DNA of 64,000 nt from Symbiodinium natans (taxonomy: Eukaryota > Sar > Dinophyceae > Suessiales > Symbiodiniaceae), in the NCBI GenBank assembly GCA_905221605.1, contig CAJNDS010002369.1, positions 355,655 through 419,654 of the forward strand. Reading direction: 5' to 3'. A program made the position numbers and the translations under genes. Shown here piece after piece: positions 24,001 to 39,000 of the stretch (positions are counted from its first letter, which is position 1; each line of letters opens with the position of its first letter). The notes below the pieces were generated by a model, which was given only the letters and a program-made list of their open reading frames with translations, ran no database searches and was not told the DNA's origin.

Positions 24001-27000
24001 GTGGCAGTCCTTCTTGTATGTCTCGTCCAGCGCACTTCGAGCCGCCTTTATCAAGTTCGCTTTGACAAGTCGGCTTAGGGTTTAGGGTTTAGGGTTTAGG
24101 GTTTAGGGTTTAGGGTTTAGGGTTTAGGGTTTAGGGTTTAGGGTTTAGGGTTTAGGGTTTAGGGCTGAGAATTGTATGAGAGGGGGGTTTAGGGTTGAGG
24201 GTTCAGGGTAGGGTTGATGGTTTGAGGTCTCGGGCCCCTGCCCTTAACCGCTAGCCTTGATTGGGGCTCTGAAGAGACCTAAGAGCCCCTCCCCCCCCCT
24301 GCCCCACTCCTTTCTTCAACTCAATAAGGGTGGCATACGCCAAGCTCCTTGAAGCTGAGTCGTGAAACGCTCTAAGGTGGAATCTTGCCGAAACTCGAAA
24401 GGTCTACGCCTAAGGCCTGACATCTGCAAAGCCAATTTCGAAAACCAGAGGCTTTTCACCCCTGGACCCTGACCCCAAGCCCCCATGGCAATAGAAGAGG
24501 GTTCAGGGTTTCGGGCTCCGCGCCCGTCCTCTGAGAACCTCTGGTTCTCCTGGGCGACACGCCGCTGAAGGACCTTCACTGCACAAGCTGCTGGGCAGCA
24601 GGTGTTGGGGGGGGGGGGGGGTGGTAGGGTTTACGGGAGTGTCATGGCAAGAAAGTTCAAGTGAAGTTCAAGTTTGTTGGAGGAGATGCCAGGGGCCTCG
24701 GAGGATTGAGGTCTTTAAGTCAGTGGAAGTTTCCGAACAGGGATCCAAATCTTTGCGGGATTCCAACAGTGGGCACGTCAGCAAGACGGCAGGGTGGAGT
24801 CCTTATATGCCCACGACCTTACCCGCAACCATTCAGCTCGCTCGAGCACGCATAGGCTAAGTGCATGGACTCCTGGCTCATCCGTTCAAAAGAAGCCAAA
24901 AAGCCCATCTGCTTCAAATCTGTAAAAGCTGAAGCTGATAGGGTTTACGCCCTGAAAGCACAAACCCTGATCTTTGGTCCTGTAGGACACTTTACCTTTG
25001 TGGGCGATGTCATCCTTTGACACTAAGCATCTGCAGGGTTTGCCTAACCCCAAACGGTTTAGGGTTTTGGGTTTTGGGTTTAGGGTCCAAAGTGCCTCTC
25101 TCTGGACGTGTGGCAGGTTGAAGGAGTGGACGAGTTCGCGCACGACGACCTCCGGCTCCTCAAGGGTGCTGCGGGAGAGGGACGGGGGGAGGGGAGGGTT
25201 TAGGGTTTAGGGTTTGGGGTTCGGCTTTCGGGGTTCAGGGCAAAACTAACAAGTCGGGGTTGAGAGGCTACAAGGCCTGCAGGCTGTAGGCTACAAGGCC
25301 TGCAGGCTGTGCGGGCTTTACAAGGCCTTCAAGGATCTCCGGGGGGGGGGGGGGGCGGAACTAAACTCAAGTGACAAAAGGACGGACCTTTATAAGGGAC
25401 CTTCTTTGGGAGTCATTTAGGGCTACTAAGGTATATAGGGACTGTATACGGTGTAGCGGAGGTTATATAGGGGAATGATGTGTTCGGAATCTGAAATTGA
25501 CGGGGTATCCCAGGAACCATACCACAATAAGGGTGCCCCTTTTGGGGGTTGGCAACTTTACACGGGACCCTTGATCCAAAAAAAGGGAAAAGGGCACCAC
25601 TGGGCTACCAGAGTTGAGGCAAATGTCGAAGCAACCCTAAACCCAAAACCCTAAACCCAACTCTGAACCCTGAACCCTGAACCCTGAACCCTGAACCCTA
25701 AACCCTAACCCTAAACCCTAAACCCTAAGCCCTAAACCCTAAACCTTAAACCCCAAACCAAGTTGAGGACCCTTTTTGGGGGCTTCGAGGCTTCTCAGCG
25801 AGCCGGCGGATCTCCTGCGCCGAAGCTTCGAGCATGTCCACCACCTGATTGATCTTGGCGGCCTCAGAAAGAAGGAGGGTTTAGGGTTTAGGGTTTAGGG
25901 TTTAGGGTTTAGGGTTTAGGATTTGGGGTTTAGGGTTTAGGGTTTAGGGTTTAGGGAGGGTTAAGGAGGTGGGCGGCTTAGGACTCAGGGCTCGGGTTCT
26001 TGGAAGTTTGGTTGGGGGCGCTCGGCCTCTTGGGGGCCTGGCGCTTGGAACCTCTCAACCTCTCAACCTCTCAACCTCTCAACCTCTCAACCTCTCAACC
26101 TCTCAACCTCTCAACCCCTGATTCTCTCAACCCTAAACCCTAAACCCCTCCTAAACCCGGAACAACTCTAAGCTAGGGTTTCGGGTTTAGGGTTTAGGGT
26201 TTAGTGTTTAGGGTTTAAGGTTTAAGGTTTAGGGTTTGGGGTTAACCCCTATCCCACCAACACCAGCCCCCTACAAACCCTATCAACTAGAGCCTCAACC
26301 GCGAAGCCTCTCCCTCCCCAAGGAACCAAACCCCATGTCAAACCCCTGAAGCCCTAAACCCCTAAAAAGCCCCCCCCAAATCCCTGACTGCCAAACCCGA
26401 ACCAAGTACCCCTAAAACCCCAAAGCCCCTAAACAGCCCTACGCCTGAAACCCTTAAACCCCACTAAGCCCCCCGAAACCCCAAAAACCCAAAGCTACGT
26501 GGCAGCCTTGAGCCGCGCTTCTGTGAGTGCCCGGGACTGCGCTGCCTATGGCAGGAGGAGCTTTGGGGGGGAGGGCGCGTCAGGCGGGTTGAGGTTTGGG
26601 GGGCCGCAAAAAGGGTTTAGGGTTTAGGGTTTATAGGGTTTAGGGTTTGGGGTTTAGGGTTTAGGGACTATGGAGTAGCTTCTGGATTCTTCAGCATCCT
26701 CTCCACGAGCAAGTTGTCAACCCTAAACCCCTTCGCTTTCCATACTCACCACTGGTGAGTAGGGAACGAAGGAAGACCAGCCAAGCGTAAGCGCAAGAGA
26801 AGCAAGCCCCTGAGCCCTAAACCCTAAACCCTGACCCTAAACCCTTCGAACCCGATAAACCCTTAAAGTCTAAATCCTTAAACCCAAAACCCTGGAAGTC
26901 CAAGGCTGTCCAGCCTGCTCGACCGTATTAGTCAGCACCTCCTGAGCAGCAGGTTTAGGGCTTCAGGGTTTCGGGGTTAGAGAGAGACGTCAATGTGGGG

Positions 27001-30000
27001 AGCTAAGGATTTACCAGGGTCTGAAACTTAGGACTTGTTGCGTTACAGAAACCCAAAGCCCAAAGCCCTAAACCCTAAACCCTAAACCCTAAACCCTAAA
27101 CCCAAGCGATGCCTTTGAGAGTACGAGGCCTCTCCAGGGAGAGTTTAGTCTGAAGGCCTTAGGAACGGGCTGCCAGGGTTATGGGGCTGACGCATGCAGG
27201 CCGCAGACCTTCAGAGCTACGTGTTTAGGGTTTAGGGTTTAGGGCTAGGGTTGAGGGTGCTTTCAAAGTTCAGGGCGGTTGCCCAGCTACCTAAACCCTA
27301 CACACGCAAGGGCCAAAACTTGCCCGAAGGCCTCAGGAGCAAGCTAGCCTGGTACCCCAAAAGGCATCTCCAACTGAGACAGGTATCCCAAATGCCTCCA
27401 AAGTACCAGAGCCATTGGCTTGAAGCCCTCAACCCTAAACCCTAAACCCTAAAACCCTAAACCCTAAACCCTAAACCCTAAACCCTCAACTCAGACCCTA
27501 CAAAATCCCGCTGGCTTATTCGGGCAGGCACTTCGGGCTGTTGTGGAATCACTTTCCGTGCAATAAGGAGACCGCACCGCCCGAAGCCTATAGTGAACCC
27601 TAAACCCTACAAAGCCCTACAAAACCCTGCAAACCTTTGTAAACGCTCTAGACCATCTAATCTCTAAACCCTACAAACCCCATAAGGCCCGCAAACCCTG
27701 TAAACCCGACGCACCCTATGAACCCTACAAATCCTCTAATTAAACCCTATAAACCTGTAAGCCCTACAAATCCTCTAAACCCTGCTGGCAAACCCCATAT
27801 GTAAAGCCACAAGCCCTCTAAACCCTCAACCGGCACACCTGGGGGTTTACGAACATAAGGGGACCCCGAATATAGACCTAACTGACCTAACCCTAAACCC
27901 TAAACCCTAATAAGGACCCTAAACAGGTTACCCCCACCTCCAGGTAGGAGTCCACAGTCCCCTGGTGCACCCCCATGATCTGGCGGAACATCTCGTCCTC
28001 CACTCTGCACCCTAAAGCCTTAACCCTACAAACCTTACATAGGGTTTAGGGGTTTAGGGTTTGGGGCGTAAGGTTTATTGCTTAGGATGTAAGACGTCGG
28101 GATTAGGGTATAAGACCTAAGCGGGTCAAAGCTTATCCATCCTAAAGGCTCCGAACCCAAAGGGGTTCCGTAGGCGGTTCGCGTCGTCCTCGAAACCCTA
28201 AACCCTACGGCCCACATGCCATGAAGTGAGCCCTAAACCCTAAACCCTAAACCCTAAACCCTAAACCCGTCATCAGACTGAGGGATTGAGGGGGAGCCAG
28301 CCACCATGCAACCCTACCAATTGCTTAAGAACCCCCAAAACATAAAAACATTCTTCCTTTCAAGGGGAATGTAGGGATTATTATTTCATTTTTTGGGGTT
28401 CTTAAGCAAATAGCAGAACCATGCCACCATATGCAGCTTAAGGCCTATGTGTGCCACGAAGCGTGTGTTTGCTCTCTCGCCTACCTAGTGTCCGTGTTTG
28501 ACGATTGTGTCGCATGGTATATTTGGACATAGTTGGACGATACTGCCGGAGTACAAGCAGATGACCCCATCCGTAAAACCCTAAACCCCAACCTCACCAT
28601 CGTCACTCAATAGCCCCAAAGCCCTCGCAGCCTCAGAGCTTGGCAGCCCGGAAGCCACATTATGACAAGGGTAGTACCTGTGTTTTCGGGGTTACGTCAT
28701 AAGGGAAGCTTGAACCCCAAAAAAGAGGGAAAACGACACCACTGGGCTACCAGGAGACCCAACTAAACCCTAAACCCTAAACGCTCCAAAATCCCTAAAA
28801 CCCCAAAAAACCACCCAAAAAAAACAAAAAAACCCAAAAACAAAACCCAAAAAACCAAAAAAAAACCAAAAACGAACAAAATCCCCAAAAAAACATGAAC
28901 CTCAAGTAGGTCTTACCGCTCCTCCCGCGCGCGCAGTCGCTCTTCTGCTTGGCGACGCCCGCTCTCCATCGCCTGATTGGAAGCTGCGGGGGTTTAGGGT
29001 TTAGGGTTTAGGGTTTAGGGTTTAGGGTTTGGGGTTTAGGGTTTGGGGTTTAGGGTTTAGGGTTTAGGGCTTTGGGAAGTTTGGGGAACACTGAAAGGCA
29101 AGCGAACCTCAAATCTTAAAGATCTCATCTGGAGAGCGCCTCAGCCTGCAAGCTGGGTGTTGGGATGAAAATAGTAGCATCACTGTGACCACCATTGTCA
29201 AAATGATGGTTGTAGCTATTGTTCACTGTTGTTATTATAGCGATCGCTGTGCTTCCATAATGAGTTCTACTAACATGAAACGTTCTCTTCTATCAAGGGG
29301 CAATGATGATGATCGTGGGTCGTGCCATTGTTAGTCGTCTCCAGTTCTTGCTTATCTTGTCTGCTTAGGCATCAGGGTTTAGGGTAGAACTGTTACTATA
29401 TGGGGGAACATCCCAGTTTAGGGTGTAGGATCTCAAATCATATCAAACCCCTACCCTAGACCCTAGACCCTAAACCCTAAACCCTAAACCCTAAACCCTA
29501 AAAGCTAAAAGCTAAAAGCTAAAAGGCCACCCCAACAGCGCACAAACCTAGGCTTGCCCTGTTCGCCTGCCGGTCTTGCCGGTCTCGCTCCGCTAACTTC
29601 CTAGGGAGGGCAGTTCGGGGGGCTTTGGGCCTTTAAGGCTTAGTAGGGTTTAGGGTTTAGGGTTTAGGGTTTGGGGTTTAGGGTTTAGGGTTTAGGGTTT
29701 AGGGCTAGGGCTTTTGGGTCTAGGGTCTGCGGGGCTTGGTAAGGGTTACAGGGTTTAGGGTCAGGAAGTCAGGGTCTAGGGTTTAGGGTTCAGGGTTGAC
29801 CCGGACACCGAAAGGACCCCCGTTTCGCCGGTACTGATGTAAGGCAAAAGTCAGCACAATGGCAGGTCTGGGGTTTAGAGCTTGGGGCTTCGAAACCATT
29901 CACGGGAAGATTTCAATGCGTGAGCCTTGTGCCTGGAGCAGATCGAGTTCCAGAATACCCTAAACTCTGAATCCTAAACCTCCACAATTCTAAGAGCCTC

Positions 30001-33000
30001 AAGCCCAAAACCCCATGAAAGCTGGTAGTTGTATAGCAGCCAGGGGTCCCTAGACCGGTATACATGGTAGGCTCCCTAAATGAGAGCTCCTTGTCAGGGT
30101 AACTTCATGATATCTGCGCCGAAATGAGGAGCCCCACATGATCCCTATACCCTATGAAGCCAAAACTCTAAACCCTGAACCCCAAACCCTATACCCTAAA
30201 CCCTAGACCCTAAACCCTAAACCCTAAACCCTAAACCCTAAACCCTAAACCCTAAACCCTAAACCCTAAACCCTAAACCCTAGCCCTAAACCCTAAACCC
30301 CAAACCCTCACACGCCGCCAGGCTGCACCATGGCCGCGATGCGGCGCTCCTCTTGGAATCGGAGGAGCTCCTCTTGCGGAAGAACCCGCAGGCCCTGAAC
30401 CCTAGACCCTAGCCCTAAACCCTAAACCCTTAACACTTGAAACTTGAGGGCTTTTAGGTATCACCCCCCCCCCCCCCCCCACAACCAAGGGAGATCCCGA
30501 CATCTGGCTCCTGCCCGCGACCCAGTGACCCTAGAAAAGCTACACAGGCCACACCCCCAAATGGCGCACAAAACAGACATGCAACAACGCGGGGCCCCAC
30601 AGCGTACCTTTCCCTAAGGGTCCACGTACCTCATTATTATATACTTGGGCCCCAAAGTCCCTAAATAGGAAGTACTTTAAGGCCCAAGTATTCCCTAGTT
30701 AGGTGCACGGACCCTGAGGGCCCTAAACCCTAAACCCTAAACCCTAAACCCTAAACCCTAAACCCTAAACCCTAAGCTTCTGAAAACAAAAAACGGAATG
30801 TGCCTTCGAGAGCTGATCCAAAGTCTCGGAGATGACGCCACCTTGGACGGACCTCACAACCGTGCCGGAGGGGTTTAGGGTTTAGCGTTCACTCGCGCTT
30901 CGGACTCTACCTTTTCTGCCACAGCTCAAGGGCCCTTCGAGAGGTAACAGCAACAGCAAACAAAATGTACAACATGCAAACTGCTGCTCTCAGAACTACA
31001 CATGAAAAGGCACGCACTCAAGCTATACATGCAAGAATCGAGGTGATATTCACACCCGTCTTACTTATTGATGCGTGCCTGGGGCTCATTCGAGGTTTTG
31101 GTTGAATTCTGAGTGTGACTATACAGTGTCTATACAGATAGGCCTCTACCAGACTGCGATTCCTTGGCAACTACTAGCTCACTATTCCTGACGGTGATGT
31201 CTGTACATCTTTGTTCCCGTCACTCATTTGTAGTCATCTTCTGGATTTCACTCTTGGTGAGCTTGCGATCGGGATCTGATAGCTGCACACTCGCTTCTTC
31301 CATCAAGCGAAATAGCTGATGCGGTTTCATCGACTTGGTGAGGGCATCGGCGATCTGGGTTGCAGTATCCGTCCAGCGAAGCCTGTCTCCATGTGGACTG
31401 TACAACTGCCATGTCGCTGTCTCGCCATCCCAAAGTTGTTGCCTCATTGCAGTAAGTTCGATCATGAGTCGCTTGTCCGACACCTTGTTCACTTGCTGGC
31501 TGTTGAGGTGGTCGCTCAAACTTCGACAATCCGTGACCCATAAGTGCTTCATCTGCCTCTGAGTCTCTTCTAGCCATCCCTTCAGGCTTGGCAACTGTCC
31601 GCGTAACTCACAGATGATTGCTCTCAAACGGTCACCGTTCTCCACTGCCGTCTGCATGGCAAAAGTCTCCGATGCCAAAGTACTGCGACACACCCGCTTG
31701 ATCGTTGTCGATCCGAAACTCAAGACATGAGCGACGTGGTCATTGCCGTCGGACGCACTCTCTGCCGTCAAGTAGTGCAGCCTGCCCTGTTGACTTCGGA
31801 AACCTGGTTCCTGTGCGAATGAAGCGTCTGAGAACGTTACAATGCAGAGATCACTCCAATTCAACGCTCCGGCTGGGTAGTACAACGATCTTCCTTGATC
31901 TGCTTGCGCCAATTCCACAACGCGGTTGGCCTCTTTGAGATCAGCCACTGTCGCGGTTGAGCAGGCCCGTTGCAAACAGTTCACCTTGTAGCAAAGGTCT
32001 GGTCTGGCAAAACGCGCTACCCAAGCTAAGGATCCTACCACGCTCCTGAGGCTTGTCACTTCTGCCTCGGTCGCGTGATCACTTGCCTTGCGCCCTGCCG
32101 GGATCACAATCTTCCTGATCTGTCTCGTGTTGTCCTCTGCATCTATACGCACACTGTAGTCTTCACCTTGCCGGAATCTTCGACCGCAAAACCTGAAATC
32201 TGAGTGCTCTATCTTTCCTACGTCAAACTTCGCCAGGATTCGTTCCATGGTGTCGCTTCCTTCGGGCGTTGCGCACCATAGTAGATCGTCCACGTGCGTT
32301 GCGAGGATGATGGCCGGCAAGTTATCAGTGCCCAACAGGTAGTAGAGACCCGGAGCGATCTTGCTCACTGTCAATCCTTCCGTCTTCGCTTCCGAGCTCA
32401 ATCTGTTGTAGAACCCGCGCCCCGCGTCAATGGTCCCGTAGATCGGGAGCCTGCATAGAAGCATGGCATCCTCGGGCACATCGGGTAGTCCACCTGTTGG
32501 CTGCCTCATCAACAGCACGCGCTCCAAAGGCGAGGATTGAAAGTATGCACTCGAAATGTCGCCACAATACAACTTGAGGCACCGCGATGCTGCATAGCTC
32601 GCGATGAGACAGTGCACTTCGGAATCTGCTGTCGGGCTGTCGCACCGCAGCTCGTCCCTTCCTACTGCCTCAAGATGACCGCATGCCACTAGGCGACTGC
32701 GATATTTCGGGGAATAATCTGCACTCCCCTTTTGATGTTCGTGTTTGTCAACATCAATCCATTGTGACGGTATGGGTTTGTGACCCTCATCGAGGAGTTG
32801 TCGCAACATCTCTCCTCGGATGGGTATCGCGGCGTTATACTTTTGATATTTGTTCCACTCATCTCGGCGCGAACCTTTGATCCCCTCCTTGACGCGGTCT
32901 TCACACTTGAACACGTTTATCTTCCGGGGTTTCTTGCCCGCTTGAGCTTCCACCTCCATACCAAACCTTTCCGCCATGAAGGCTCGGAACTCCGGATCAT

Positions 33001-36000
33001 CCATCTTCACCTCGGGCAAACTCGATAGATCAACCGGGCTTTCGCTCCGGACACGAAACAAGCTGAAACCGGTCCACGCCAAGTTCGTTGCTCCATTTGC
33101 TTCTTGGATCATTCCCCACTCGTCATGCACGACATCGTTCGTGCCGTCCTCGAAGTACCTATGGGTTTCCCTAGAGTAGCCAATCTTGCCGAGGTCACCT
33201 GGGAAATCATTTTCCTTGGGGTCAAACATCAAGCGACGGGGCTTCACATGTACTCTGAAGCACACATTCCGACCAACCTTCCAGTGGTCCTCGTCTCCGC
33301 ATACACCCATCAGATCTGCCATACGTTCAGGCGATTCTCTCGAGGTCTCTTCCTTTTTCACGTCATTGGGTGGTTCCTCAACACTTCCTAGACACGACAC
33401 GGGAACGCAGTCATTTTCGATGCCGAAACCCAACTCTCTCAGCATGTCCCGCTCCCGATCCCCAAGATTCATGATTCCCCTACTTGTGAATGCGCTGATT
33501 GACCATCGTTCTCCATCGAAAGGCAAGGTAGCGTGGACTTCATTGGGATCGAAAGACGCTATCCTGTTATGGCACTCCAAGACACGGCCTGGAACTCCAT
33601 TCATCATCACATCTCCGTCCTGATTTTGCAGCCACAATTGGCCACCTGCGTGATTTCCCAATGTCGTGATCTGGTTCACGCTGCCTTTCAGGTTGTTTGA
33701 GTCCTTGTGGGGCAAAGCCTTTAGGTCCCTACCAATCTGGAGCGATGACCACATGCCTGATGCACCCTTCGCCTTCATGTAGCCATTCAGGTAACTGACC
33801 AAGTTCGGGTGTCGTTTCGTCGACTCGGTGACCCCCGCGAACCCGCCATGTGCATACACTCCGAAGCTGTAGGCGCGTCCATCTCTCACAGCTCCACGTT
33901 TTCCTTTTCTCACTAAGGGTGCCTCATTTAGGAGCCTTAAACACGTTGCTGGGCGAAAATCACCTGCCTCCAATGCGTCCATGGCGTCCTGCTCCGAGTC
34001 GATGATGTTCATCGTGCCTTGCACGACGTCCGCCTCATTTTCCTGGAGCACATCCACGACCACCTGACTGGCCTGTACATCTCTGCTCGGGCGCTGGTCC
34101 TCCTCATCAGATGAGCTGCTTGAACTTGAGCTCGAGCTTGGGGCTTCAGGAGGTTCGATTTCTTCCTGCTTTCTCTTCCTAGCTGATGCGCTCGGCTTGC
34201 TCGATTTCCTTTCCGGCTTTTCTTCTTCTTCTCTCGCATCTACGTATCCCTTCTTTCTCTTCTTAGGACCCTCTGTAAGCGTCTCAGGTAGAACAGGTAT
34301 CCCGTTAAGAAGGCAATGCGCCAGCACTTCCTCCTCAGATGCCGGCCTCAGCGAGTGAGTCGAGCAAAGGACTGGGACCCCTCCGTTCACCACCCATATC
34401 GCTTCTGCGCTTTCTCTACCGATTACCCTGGATGTCGTGCTCCATTTCGTGCCGCCCGCTTGGGCGTCTCTCCGATACACGACATAGTCACCGGTGTTGT
34501 ACTCTTCCTTGATCGGTACCGCATTCTTTGTTAGCGCTTTCTGGATCCTACGGCTGGTGTCCAGTTTCACCATTGCTTTCTTTGCTTCGATGCGGCTTTT
34601 CTGTCTTAGAGCAAAGGCCTCGGCACCGCTGAACTTGCCCTCCATGGCGCCGATGTCGTTCCAGGTGTCCTCGTCGGTGAGCGTGCCAGGTTCCCTCGGG
34701 TTGCGACCTAACACCCACTGACTAGGCGAAAAACCCGACACGTTCATGGACATGTTCTTGACGGCGACGACTTCCTGGATCACACTCCTCATCGCCTCAG
34801 GCCCAACGGTGCTCACGCCTGCCACGGTCTTTCGGATGACCGCCTTCGCGAGCCCTCCGTGCCTCTCGGTTTTACCGAGCATGTGGGGCGACTCGGTTGC
34901 GGCGAACCTGATGTCCACCCCCTTCTCCGTGAGATAGCTCACAAAGGCTCCTCTGTTATGAGTACCTCTGTCCAGCATCACGGTCCGCGGGAGGCCCGCC
35001 CAAGTAATCCACCTCTGGAACGCTTCAAGACACATCTCTGACGGAGGAGGTCCTTGACTGTCCTTGGTGACTTCCCTCAGCAACTCGATCTGTTGGAAGC
35101 CCGTTGCTAGGTCTACCACGTTGAAACACTGATATCGGCGACGGTTTGAGTCTGTCGTCTCTAGGACATCCACTCCTACCGTGTCCCCGAACACGTAGTT
35201 CCCGTGGCCAACCCCCACAGGGTGTGACCTGGGCTTGGGGCTCGTGCGCTCACAGCTTTCGCACTTGATGAGCTTGGCCGCTTCGATGAACTCCTTGGCT
35301 GCTCCTCCTGCTCTCAGGATGGCCTGCAACGTCCTAGGAGTGGGGTGGTTGAAGGACCTATGCAAGCGACGAAGTGCCACGCGAACGCGCTGGGGCAAAC
35401 GCCTCCAGGCCTCCCTTCGCTTGGCCTCTGTTTGCGGAGTGCCTGGGAGTGGCAAGGATTCCAACCACACTCGTTCGCGATCTGCAGGGCTTAGCTCTGG
35501 CTCCTGGTTTTCAGGATCTGGGTGCTGCTGTTCGGGATCGTGGGGCGCTACATCGCCATCTCCTCCTAGCTCTTCATCCGAAGCTCCCAAACCCTCAGCA
35601 TCCGTATCTACCCCTGCCCCTGCTACATAAGCTGTGCTCATCGCATCAAGGTAAGCCTCCTCACCGATGGACATTATCGCGTTGAAGAAGCTGCTTCCAT
35701 TCATGTCACAGAAGGCCTTCGGGGTGTATCCTGTTCCTTCACACCATGAGCTCAAGCTCTCAACAATGCGGCTGGCCAACGGTCCAACACAAGCAATGCA
35801 TGCATCACCGGCCGTTTCAACCACCTCAGCCCCAATGTCATCTGCACTCAGCTTGCCCAACGGTGCAAGCACACACACATTGATGTCGGAAGCATCGGCT
35901 TCACAAAACAGGTTGATGCACAGATTCGAGTTGGGATCCCCTGATTTGTACAAAACCAGGCCCGGCCTGAACTCGTTCACCTCGTGGGTGAACCGATTCC

Positions 36001-39000
36001 ACTTGAAGTCCTTCGCTGAGTGTTCAGATATGCCGGGGAGATCTACTGGGGCATTGTCATGGATCAAGAAGGTGCACTTCGGGGCTTTGATCAACGAGGT
36101 TGAGTCTTCCCGCTGGGTTTGCACTCCAGCTACCATTGCAGTGAATGTATCCATCTCTTCCAATGTCCTCAACTCCCTATTGAACACACCCATCTGCTCC
36201 CTTGTCATGATCCTTGTCGTCACATACGCTCTCTTTTCAGCCTCATATGGGAACTGTGCGACGAGAACAAACTCTGCATCTCCAGCAATGCCAGTTGTCA
36301 AACGAGTAGATCCAGCGTGCGCATAGCCGATCCATCGCCATCCCGTCCGAGGAAGATAGGCCCAGCCGGCCTCCCACCATCCAGCGGGAAACCTTGGATC
36401 CAGCGCAGACTTGCTTGGCCGCTGCCCCACCTCGTCATATGCAATCAGTTTAAAGCCGACACGAGCGTTCTCCCTAAAGTCGTTGCCAACTCCTGGTCCT
36501 ATCCAGGTTGCAGCTTTGGCTCTCTTCAAGTGCCTGCCCCCGCAAGGTTGCATATTCTCAGTGGCCAAACGACGCAGCTGATCCAACATGCCCGGAGGCC
36601 AACAGTCGTACGGCGTAATAGCGCGCCAATCACAGCCTGGTTCGGGGCGCTTATCCAAAAGAAGGTCCTCATACGGGATCTCGTGCCAGGAATCGGTGTC
36701 AAGAACTCGGCCCCCTGTAGCAATCGCAGCAGTGCCCGACGCGCCGCGCGTTGGCATCGTCCTAATCGCAAAAGTATGCCTAGAGGGCGCCCGCTCCTCT
36801 GCCCGTGCAATCGGGGATCTCGATCTGGTCCGCCTGTCCCGGCCTCTGGACCTAGAGCGTCTCCTGCTCCGCGATCGCCTCCTCGACCTCGAGCGACGGC
36901 GCAGCTCGTTCCTCAGAGTGCCAACCTCGCGACCCAGAGACTCGACTCGTTGCATCAGCGCCTTATTCTGGGCCTCCAAAACAGATACGCCGCGCTCATC
37001 ACGGGTCTCCAAAGAAAATCTGCGCGCTGGCCTGCGGCTGGAACTGGGCTCCTCCTCGGCCTCGGTCAAATCGACCGTCCCAGCGGCAGAACTCGCAGAT
37101 GGCCTAGGGCGTCCCGCTCCTGGCCTAGGCATCGGCTTGCTCTTCGGGCCGGCTCCAAGCGACGGTCGCGCGGCGATCTCAAAATGGCGGATGCAAGACG
37201 GAGCGTCGATGCGACCCTTCCAGGAGAGGTACTCCTCTACTCTCTCCATGTGCTCAACTACCGCCAGCTGAGCTTCGTGCGCGCTGTGGTCGCATGTCCC
37301 GCAGGATCCGCGGCATCTGCCCGCCATACTGTCCCAAGAGCCGTTGCACATTCCGTCGTGGCTGATCGTTGTGCGGAACTTTCCAGAGAGCGCCTGTGCC
37401 AAAGTTACGCTGCTCGCCACAGACCTGTGTCGGCCCTGGGTGCAAATGCAAATGCAGATAATCTGCTCCAAAGACGCGGGTGCCTCGCGAACAGCCTGGT
37501 GCACGTAGAAGATCATGTCTCTGAACTCAGGATTCTCCCATTGATTGGTCAGGTTTCCAGGGTGCGAGCCAATATGCCCCTTCAGCCAGGACAACGAACC
37601 CGACTGAATCTCGGGGTTAGAAAAATCCAGACAATTGCAGATCAAGATCGCAGTGCTCCCAGTCAAGGGCCCGTGCAGGGCCTCGGCCAATGCCTTCGCA
37701 GACTCCTGCCCAGGGCTGTAGATGTAAGATGAGGCCTCGCGGCGCCATCGAGTCCCCGTAGAGACAATGTGGACACTCGGCATCTGCTTGCTAGACCGAG
37801 GATCACTGCTTGCCACGTTGGCCTGAATGTTACCCTGGTGGTTTCCACCCGAATCTGTGACTGAGGTGTGTGCGCCTTTGTCCTTAATCCTTTGAGGATG
37901 CTGCTTACGCTCATCGGGATGCTTCTGGGGATCTGTGTCCTGCTTCTGGGAATCTGTGTCCTGCTTCTGGGAATCTGTGTCCTGCTTCTGGGAATCTGTG
38001 TCCTGCTTCTGGGAATCTGTGTTCTGCTTCTGGGAATCTGTGTTCTGCTTCTGGGGATCTAAGTCCTTGGATGTCAAACCTTCGTGCCCTTCACCCTTAC
38101 GAATCTTCCTCTCCAACGGCGCTCTGTAAGGTCGAAGCGGACGAGGTATTCGATCCAGAAGGCGGATACCGGAGGAGAGGTTCACTGCAAGCAAATTGCT
38201 CCCTTTAACCCTGAACAGGGGCAACCTCCACAGTTCTCCATTGTTCCTCTGTATCAAGCAGGTGAACGACTTCATGTCCTTCAACAAACCCAGGGTGCTC
38301 TGCGCGAATAAGGATAGAAGTAGGGGCGTTTCGCTCCCAGAGGTCACGTGGCAATCAAGGATACCGGGGACTAGCGGGTCCTTACCATCCTCCTTCTCAC
38401 CCTGATACTCGCATTGAATGCAGAAGCACAGACGTCGATCGCCCAAGGTCTTAGTCATCCCACCAAGTCCTCTGAACTGAATGCCTTCTTGGCTCAACCA
38501 GGGGAATTCGAAACCCAGTTTGGCCAGTTTCATCTGGGCGTTGTCACACCATCTCTCCCCGCAAACTGAGCTATTCGCACCATCATCCAAGACACCCCAA
38601 ATATCCTCATGATCGTAAATATCCACTTCCGCAAGGGTCAACGGAACCACCGAGGATAGGGAGTTGGTCTTCATGGACATGTACGCTGCGCTTTCCCCAT
38701 CTGTCCTTCTCCGGTCTTGCGATCCGGAGCCAGCTGCCCGTTGCGGTGCAGCTCTCGACATCTCGCCAGGCGACGCTCTGACGGATGACGGAGATTCCTG
38801 AGATACCACTGCTGCTTCCACGACATCATTGAGGATCTCATGTAAGTCCTTCGGGGAAATCCTTGGGTCGTCAATACCCTCGACATTCTGGGCCACTAGA
38901 CAATCTTCAACTTGGGACCTGAACTCATCCAACAATGTCATGGTCTGCGTTGCATCCAGGCTTGCCTCATCGAGCACATTCCTAGAGATGTTCGAGATGA

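Noticed and set aside
36119-37732. 537-codon ORF on the plus strand
   Set aside because: It is antisense to the retrotransposon polyprotein and its composition is explained by the reverse reading of that GC-rich gene; no domain is recognisable.
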